DNA of 64,000 nucleotides from Terriglobales bacterium (GTDB taxonomy: Bacteria; Acidobacteriota; Terriglobia; Bryobacterales; Bryobacteraceae): assembly GCA_027485675.1 (NCBI GenBank), contig JAIXQP010000006.1:124001-188000 (forward strand), given 5' to 3'. Position 1 is the first letter of the stretch, and each line of letters begins with the position of its first letter. Made by a program: the position numbers and the translations under genes. Shown piece after piece: positions 60,376 to 64,000 of this stretch. The notes beneath the pieces were generated by a model that saw only the letters and a list, made by a program, of their open reading frames with translations, had not been told where the DNA came from and did not search any database.

Positions 60376-61955
60376 AGCAGCTCCCGCCAGATCCGCTTCT
60401 GCTCGCGGCCAATCGCTTCCCAGCCGAAGTGTTCTATAGCAATCTCTTCCGCGCGGCGCGCGATCGCTTCCCGGCGGCCGGCATCGCGGAGGAGCGCGAC
60501 GATGCCTTCGGCCATGGCGGCCGCGCCTTCGGCCACCCAGACGCTTTCGCCGTGGCGGAGGCCGAGGCCATCGCAGCCGCTGGGGGTGGCGACGACGGCC
60601 CGGCGCATGGCCATCGCCTCGAGGACTTTCAGATTGGTGCCGGCGGAGACGAGCGTGGGCGCGAGCACCAGATTCGTGGCTTCATAGAACGGCACGACAT
60701 CGGCCACAAAGCCGTGGAAATCGAGGCCCGGGGGAATGGTGGCGTACAGCTCCGGCTGGGGGCCGGCGATCACAGTCAAGCGGGCCTCCGGCTCTTCGGC
60801 GAGCACCAGCGGCCAGACCTGGTCCCAGAGAAAGCGGAAGGCGGTGACGTTAGGGAAATGACGAAACGAACCCACGAAGAGGACGCGCCGGCCGGCGGGT
60901 TCGGGCGTTGCGCGGAAGCGGGCGAGGTCGACGCCGTTCGGAAGGACGCGGACGCGGTCCGGGTCGGCGAGCAGGGCGGCGTCCTTCTCCGCCATCGCCA
61001 TAACGCGGCGGAAGCGCCGGATGGCGGCCTTTTCAAAGCGGCGCCAGCGCCAGGCGCTCCAGCGGGCGCCCAGCTGCTGATAGAGGTCGAAGGTGACATC
61101 GTGCTCGACGAGGACGTCACCAGGATAACGGGCGAGATAGGTGTACTCGACCTGCAGCAGGCCCCACTTGCCGCGGTCCCGCGCCAGCCGTTCGCGGACG
61201 GCGCGGCTCTCGTACTCGCGCACCTCCGGCGGCACGAGACTGGCCCAGCGCGGTTCGCGGTAGCGCGGCATTTCAAACAGCACGGCTTCGTGGACGAGGG
61301 CGAGAACCGGTTCCGCGTTCTGGGCGCTGCCGGGTTCGGCGAAGCAGTAGAACCAGATGTCGAAGTCCTGGGCGGCCTCGCGGAGTAGGGAGTAGATGCG
61401 GACGGCGCCGCCGTGGCCGAGGGGCCAGGGGAAGTAGGGCGAGAGGATCGCGACGCGGGGCCGGTTGGCGAGCGGGCGTCCGGCCAGGGTGACGCTGGCC
61501 GTGGAGGGGCGGCTTCGCTCGCGGGCCCACGGCCACCAGGCGGGGCGGAGCCAGATGCGGTCGAGGGGCACGCCGGCCGCGAAGAGCGCCGAGGCGATGG
61601 CGGTGCGCAGGCGCAGATGGTGGCGCTCGCCGCGGGCGTTGAAGGCGAGCATCTTTCGCGGGGCGGCCTGGAAGACCAGCCAGCAGAGGGGATCCTTACC
61701 GAGGAGAAACGGCGCGAGGCCGATGCGTTTGGGCCCCAACTGCATGCGCAACTCGGCGAGCGAGGGCGCGTGGAGCACGAGCGGAATGCCGAAGCCGAGG
61801 GGCTCGCCGATGGAGACGACGAAGTGTTCGCGGTGGGGTTCGAGGGCGTGGATCTCGTCGAACATGGCGCGGACGCGGTCCACCGGCCCGGAGGCGAAAT
61901 GGACGATGACGGCTTCTGCCTCGTAGCCCAGCAACCGCCGCAGCGCCTTCCGCAT
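60372..61955 (-). CDS. GT4-family glycosyltransferase with N-terminal extension
   Basis: 527 residues. The first 150 residues form an additional alpha/beta domain (AEAVIVHFASGPVDRVRAMF, LRMQLGPKRIGLAPFLLGKD) of unknown role. From RVAILSPYFPWPLGHGGAVR the GT-B core begins; the acceptor domain includes LQVEYTYLARYPGDVLVEHD, the donor domain VLPNGVDLARFRATPEPAGR, VLFVGSFRHFPNVTAFRFLW, GLDFHGFVADVVPFYEATNL and the family Glu motif APTLVSAGTNLKVLEAMAMR (EAMA). Sugar and acceptor unknown. Strong ribosome-binding site AAGGAG before the ATG, immediately after the MFS stop. Confidence 0.9.
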   Translation of the reverse strand: MRKALRRLLGYEAEAVIVHFASGPVDRVRAMFDEIHALEPHREHFVVSIGEPLGFGIPLVLHAPSLAELRMQLGPKRIGLAPFLLGKDPLCWLVFQAAPRKMLAFNARGERHHLRLRTAIASALFAAGVPLDRIWLRPAWWPWARERSRPSTASVTLAGRPLANRPRVAILSPYFPWPLGHGGAVRIYSLLREAAQDFDIWFYCFAEPGSAQNAEPVLALVHEAVLFEMPRYREPRWASLVPPEVREYESRAVRERLARDRGKWGLLQVEYTYLARYPGDVLVEHDVTFDLYQQLGARWSAWRWRRFEKAAIRRFRRVMAMAEKDAALLADPDRVRVLPNGVDLARFRATPEPAGRRVLFVGSFRHFPNVTAFRFLWDQVWPLVLAEEPEARLTVIAGPQPELYATIPPGLDFHGFVADVVPFYEATNLVLAPTLVSAGTNLKVLEAMAMRRAVVATPSGCDGLGLRHGESVWVAEGAAAMAEGIVALLRDAGRREAIARRAEEIAIEHFGWEAIGREQKRIWRELL

Positions 61956-61956
61956 G

Positions 61957-63111
61957 CTACTCCTTAGTGCTATATAGCACTAGAACCCCGAGGAGCGGGA
62001 GCACGGCCGTGGCCCAGCAGACCGGGCCGAAGCCGTAGAGGTCCACGATGCGGCCGACGAGCGGGGAGGTGACGGCCTGCATGAGGGCGTAGGCCGCCGT
62101 GAGACTCGCCACGGCGAAGCCGGCCCGGCCGGCGCCGAACAGATCGAGCGGGAGGGCATAGACGTTGACGCTCAAGATCAGCGAGCCGAGGAAACTCATG
62201 CCGATGGCGACAGAGGCCCACAGGGCGCCGGGCATGGCCGGGACGGAGGCGGTGGCCAGGCCCAGGACGATGGCGCCGACGAGGGCGGCCCGCCGCCGCG
62301 CGGCCGGCGCCGGCAGACCGGCTTTCATCCAGCGGAAGGCCAGGGTGCCGCCGATGACCCCGCCACCGACGGCAAAGACCGGCGGCAGCCAGGCGAGGCC
62401 GCCGTCGCCCCAGGTCTTGACGAGATAGGCCGTCGTCCAGGAGCTCCAGAGGGCGTAGGCCATCATGCCAAGGCCGTTGGCCAGCAGGACGCCCCAATAG
62501 GAGCGGCGGCGCAGGAGATCGCCGACGGGGGCGGGCGCTTTCGTGACGGGCTGTTCGGGCGCGCCTTTCGTGGCCCACCACATGAGCGGGATCCACAGGA
62601 ATCCGAGCAGTCCGGGGCCGAGGAACGCCTGGCGCCAGCCGAAGTATTGCGTGGCCCAGTTGATCCAGAGAGGCGCGAGGATCATGCCGAGCGAGATGCC
62701 GATCTGGTTGCTGGCGGTTCCGAAGGCCCGCTCCTCCGGCGGGAGAAACGTGCCGAAGGCTTTGCCGGTGGCCGGAATGCCGCCGCCCTGGGCGAAGCCG
62801 AGCAACATGCGAAAGCCGACGAGGCTGCCGAGCCCGCCCACCCAGCTCATGCCGACGGTGGCGAGTGACCATAGGCCGACCGTGAGCGCCGAGCCGCCGC
62901 GGAGGCCGAGACGGTCCAGGGTCAAGCCCAGCACGGTGGCGCCGACGGCGTAGATCAACGCGTAGGCGGTGATGAGGTAGCCGAAGCCTTCATAGCTGAG
63001 GGCGAACTCCTTGCGGATGACCGGTTCGAGGGCCGCGAAGAGTTGGCGGTCCAGGTAGTTCAGCGTCGAGGAGAGGACAAAGATGGCGACGGCCACCCAC
63101 CGCGTCTGCAC
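61957..63111 (-). CDS. MFS transporter
   Basis: 384 residues from GTG 63111 (a TTG at 63117 overlapping the previous stop is also possible). Twelve predicted membrane helices starting VAVAIFVLSSTLNYLDRQLF; the conserved motif between helices 2 and 3 reads GLTLDRLGLRGG. FRMLLGFAQGGGIPATGKAF is the helix 4/5 region. The sequence resembles ACS-family anion/sugar-acid symporters (YLDRQLFAALEPVIRKEF). An open extension of about 220 codons upstream is only the shadow of the next gene in another frame. Substrate unknown. Confidence 0.9.
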   Translation of the reverse strand: MQTRWVAVAIFVLSSTLNYLDRQLFAALEPVIRKEFALSYEGFGYLITAYALIYAVGATVLGLTLDRLGLRGGSALTVGLWSLATVGMSWVGGLGSLVGFRMLLGFAQGGGIPATGKAFGTFLPPEERAFGTASNQIGISLGMILAPLWINWATQYFGWRQAFLGPGLLGFLWIPLMWWATKGAPEQPVTKAPAPVGDLLRRRSYWGVLLANGLGMMAYALWSSWTTAYLVKTWGDGGLAWLPPVFAVGGGVIGGTLAFRWMKAGLPAPAARRRAALVGAIVLGLATASVPAMPGALWASVAIGMSFLGSLILSVNVYALPLDLFGAGRAGFAVASLTAAYALMQAVTSPLVGRIVDLYGFGPVCWATAVLPLLGVLVLYSTKE

Positions 63112-63113
63112 GC

Positions 63114-64000
63114 TCAATCGATCTTCACCCGCGTCACTTCGCGCGTCTTGCTGAGATACTCCACTGTCACGTTGAGAACCGGCTTCTGCACACCGCAACT
63201 CAGTGTAGCGCCGCTGGGTCCTTCGAGGGTGAGTTGGGCGATGTTCTTGACCGTGAGCGGCGTTAGCTTCTTGTCGGCTCCGCGGACCTGGAGGCGTAGG
63301 GCGCCGCCGACGCAGTCGACGCGTTCGAGTTTTCCGCTCAGGGAGGCATCGCCCTTGGGGCCTTCCCACCACTCTTCCACCTTGCCCTGGACGGGTCCTT
63401 TGCCGTCGTTGGCCTTGGCTTCGGCCATGCGAATGCGGTTGAGCGCCTCCTGGCGGAGCCGTTCGATTTCGGCGCGCTCCTTTTCCTCTTCGGCCCGCTT
63501 GGCGGCGAGTTCGGCTTCGACGCGCCGGTCCTGGGCGGCCAAGCGTTCGGCGTGGAGGCGCTCGCGTTCGGCGCGGGTGGGGGCGGCTTTTTCCGCCGCG
63601 ACAAGGCACTTGGTTTCTTCGGCGAACAGTTCGGCCTTGGCGAAAGAGGCCGCGGCCTTCTTCCAGAGTTCGACGTCGCGCATGGCCAACTGCGCGGCAT
63701 GGCGCCAGCGTTGGGCGCGGCGGCTCTCTTCGGTTTCGAGGGCGGCCATTTGGACGTGGGGTTCGGGCCAGCGGGGCCACTTCTGTGCCTGTTCTTCGAG
63801 CTGGACCATCGAGAGCCCTTTCAATTCCGGCGGGGCGCCGTTCCAGCGGGTGAGGAGTTCGGCGGTCTCTTGCGCGTTCAGGACCTCTTCGCGCCAGCGC
63901 CGGGGGTCGATGGGCTTGCCGTTGAGGGCGGCGGTGCCGAACTGGCCGCGGGCGAGATGGGCCTTGGCTTCCTCCGTAATCGCGGCTTCCTTGACGCCGA
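63114..64000 (-). CDS. Coiled-coil protein of unknown function, 5'-truncated by the window edge
   Basis: The reading frame is open to the window end on the minus strand and stops at TGA 63114-63116, giving at least 295 residues. The visible part has a region of tandem Ala/Trp-rich helices (QLAMRDVELWKKAAASFAKA), a charged coiled coil (ERERLHAERLAAQDRRVEAE, LAAKRAEEEKERAEIERLRQ), and a C-terminal beta domain (GKLERVDCVGGALRLQVRGA, KNIAQLTLEGPSGATLSCGV). The C-terminal domain is of the kind found in acidobacterial proteins annotated only as hypothetical. It precedes the MFS gene by two bases. Confidence 0.7.
   Translation of the reverse strand, partial: GVKEAAITEEAKAHLARGQFGTAALNGKPIDPRRWREEVLNAQETAELLTRWNGAPPELKGLSMVQLEEQAQKWPRWPEPHVQMAALETEESRRAQRWRHAAQLAMRDVELWKKAAASFAKAELFAEETKCLVAAEKAAPTRAERERLHAERLAAQDRRVEAELAAKRAEEEKERAEIERLRQEALNRIRMAEAKANDGKGPVQGKVEEWWEGPKGDASLSGKLERVDCVGGALRLQVRGADKKLTPLTVKNIAQLTLEGPSGATLSCGVQKPVLNVTVEYLSKTREVTRVKID

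Noticed and set aside
63112-63780. N-terminal extension of the MFS transporter by about 220 codons
   Set aside because: The extension is Arg/Pro-rich, overlaps the coiled-coil gene in another frame and lacks homology-like features; the transporter starts naturally at its first membrane helix.

Overview
The window looks like a chromosomal segment of a high-GC acidobacterium of the Solibacter/Bryobacterales type. The evidence is gene content: two tandem VWFA-related acidobacterial proteins, an ADOP-type ABC permease, an ABC-2 permease fused to an M1 peptidase, a DUF1549/DUF1553 plus DUF1501 pair, Tat-exported Gfo/Idh and sugar-isomerase proteins, and an anti-sigma factor carrying HEAT-like repeats. 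This is inference from families; no rRNA or other phylogenetic marker is present. I saw no tRNA, rRNA, CRISPR array, insertion sequence or prophage. Coding density is very high: no gene-free stretch exceeds about 130 bases, and most convergent gene pairs overlap by 4 nt.

Layout. 1-1 kb: end of a methyltransferase. 1-8.2 kb: six minus-strand genes in a tight run (NtrC-type regulator, NtrY-type kinase, PfkB sugar kinase, membrane glycosyltransferase, DapF homologue, nucleotide-sugar dehydrogenase). 8.3-10.2 kb: ECF sigma / zinc-finger-HEAT anti-sigma / DUF4097 operon. 10.2-14.4 kb: secreted protein, SIS-domain protein, a small Trp/Arg-rich protein and two VWFA proteins. 14.6-22 kb: ABC exporter with fused M1 peptidase, ADOP permease and SirB1-like protein. 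22-25.6 kb: secreted FG-GAP-like protein, cupin and dTDP-sugar genes rfbA-rfbC-rfbB (no rfbD). 25.6-34.3 kb: PruA, YtxH, ComEC, RecN, a PilZ-like/J-domain protein and a winged-helix AAA+ ATPase. 34.3-44.7 kb: oxidoreductase, NfeD/SPFH pair, sugar isomerase, desaturase, the DUF1549/DUF1501 pair, an alkyltransferase-like DNA repair protein and an outer-membrane protein. 50.4-64 kb: HDOD protein, TldD/TldE protease, a response-regulator fusion, DUF167, small secreted proteins, a sulfite-oxidase-like molybdoenzyme, an HTTM-like/DCC fusion, DUF465, RimI, GT4 glycosyltransferase, MFS transporter and an edge-truncated coiled-coil protein.

The most interesting region is 44.8-50.35 kb. A four-gene cassette encodes a Gly/Ser-linker protein, a 994-residue OmpA/peptidoglycan-binding protein ending in a metzincin-like zinc protease, and two proteins that appear to share a beta-sandwich domain resembling BsuPI-type protease inhibitors. 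I read this as a candidate orphan toxin/inhibitor cassette of the kind that travels with contractile injection systems; the function is inferred.

Other notable points: a DapF homologue with serine in place of both catalytic cysteines; a perfect 15-bp hairpin covering the likely start codon of the DUF1549 gene; a REC domain fused in frame to a secreted domain; and a change of GC skew from C-rich to G-rich on the + strand near 18-22 kb that does not follow gene orientation.
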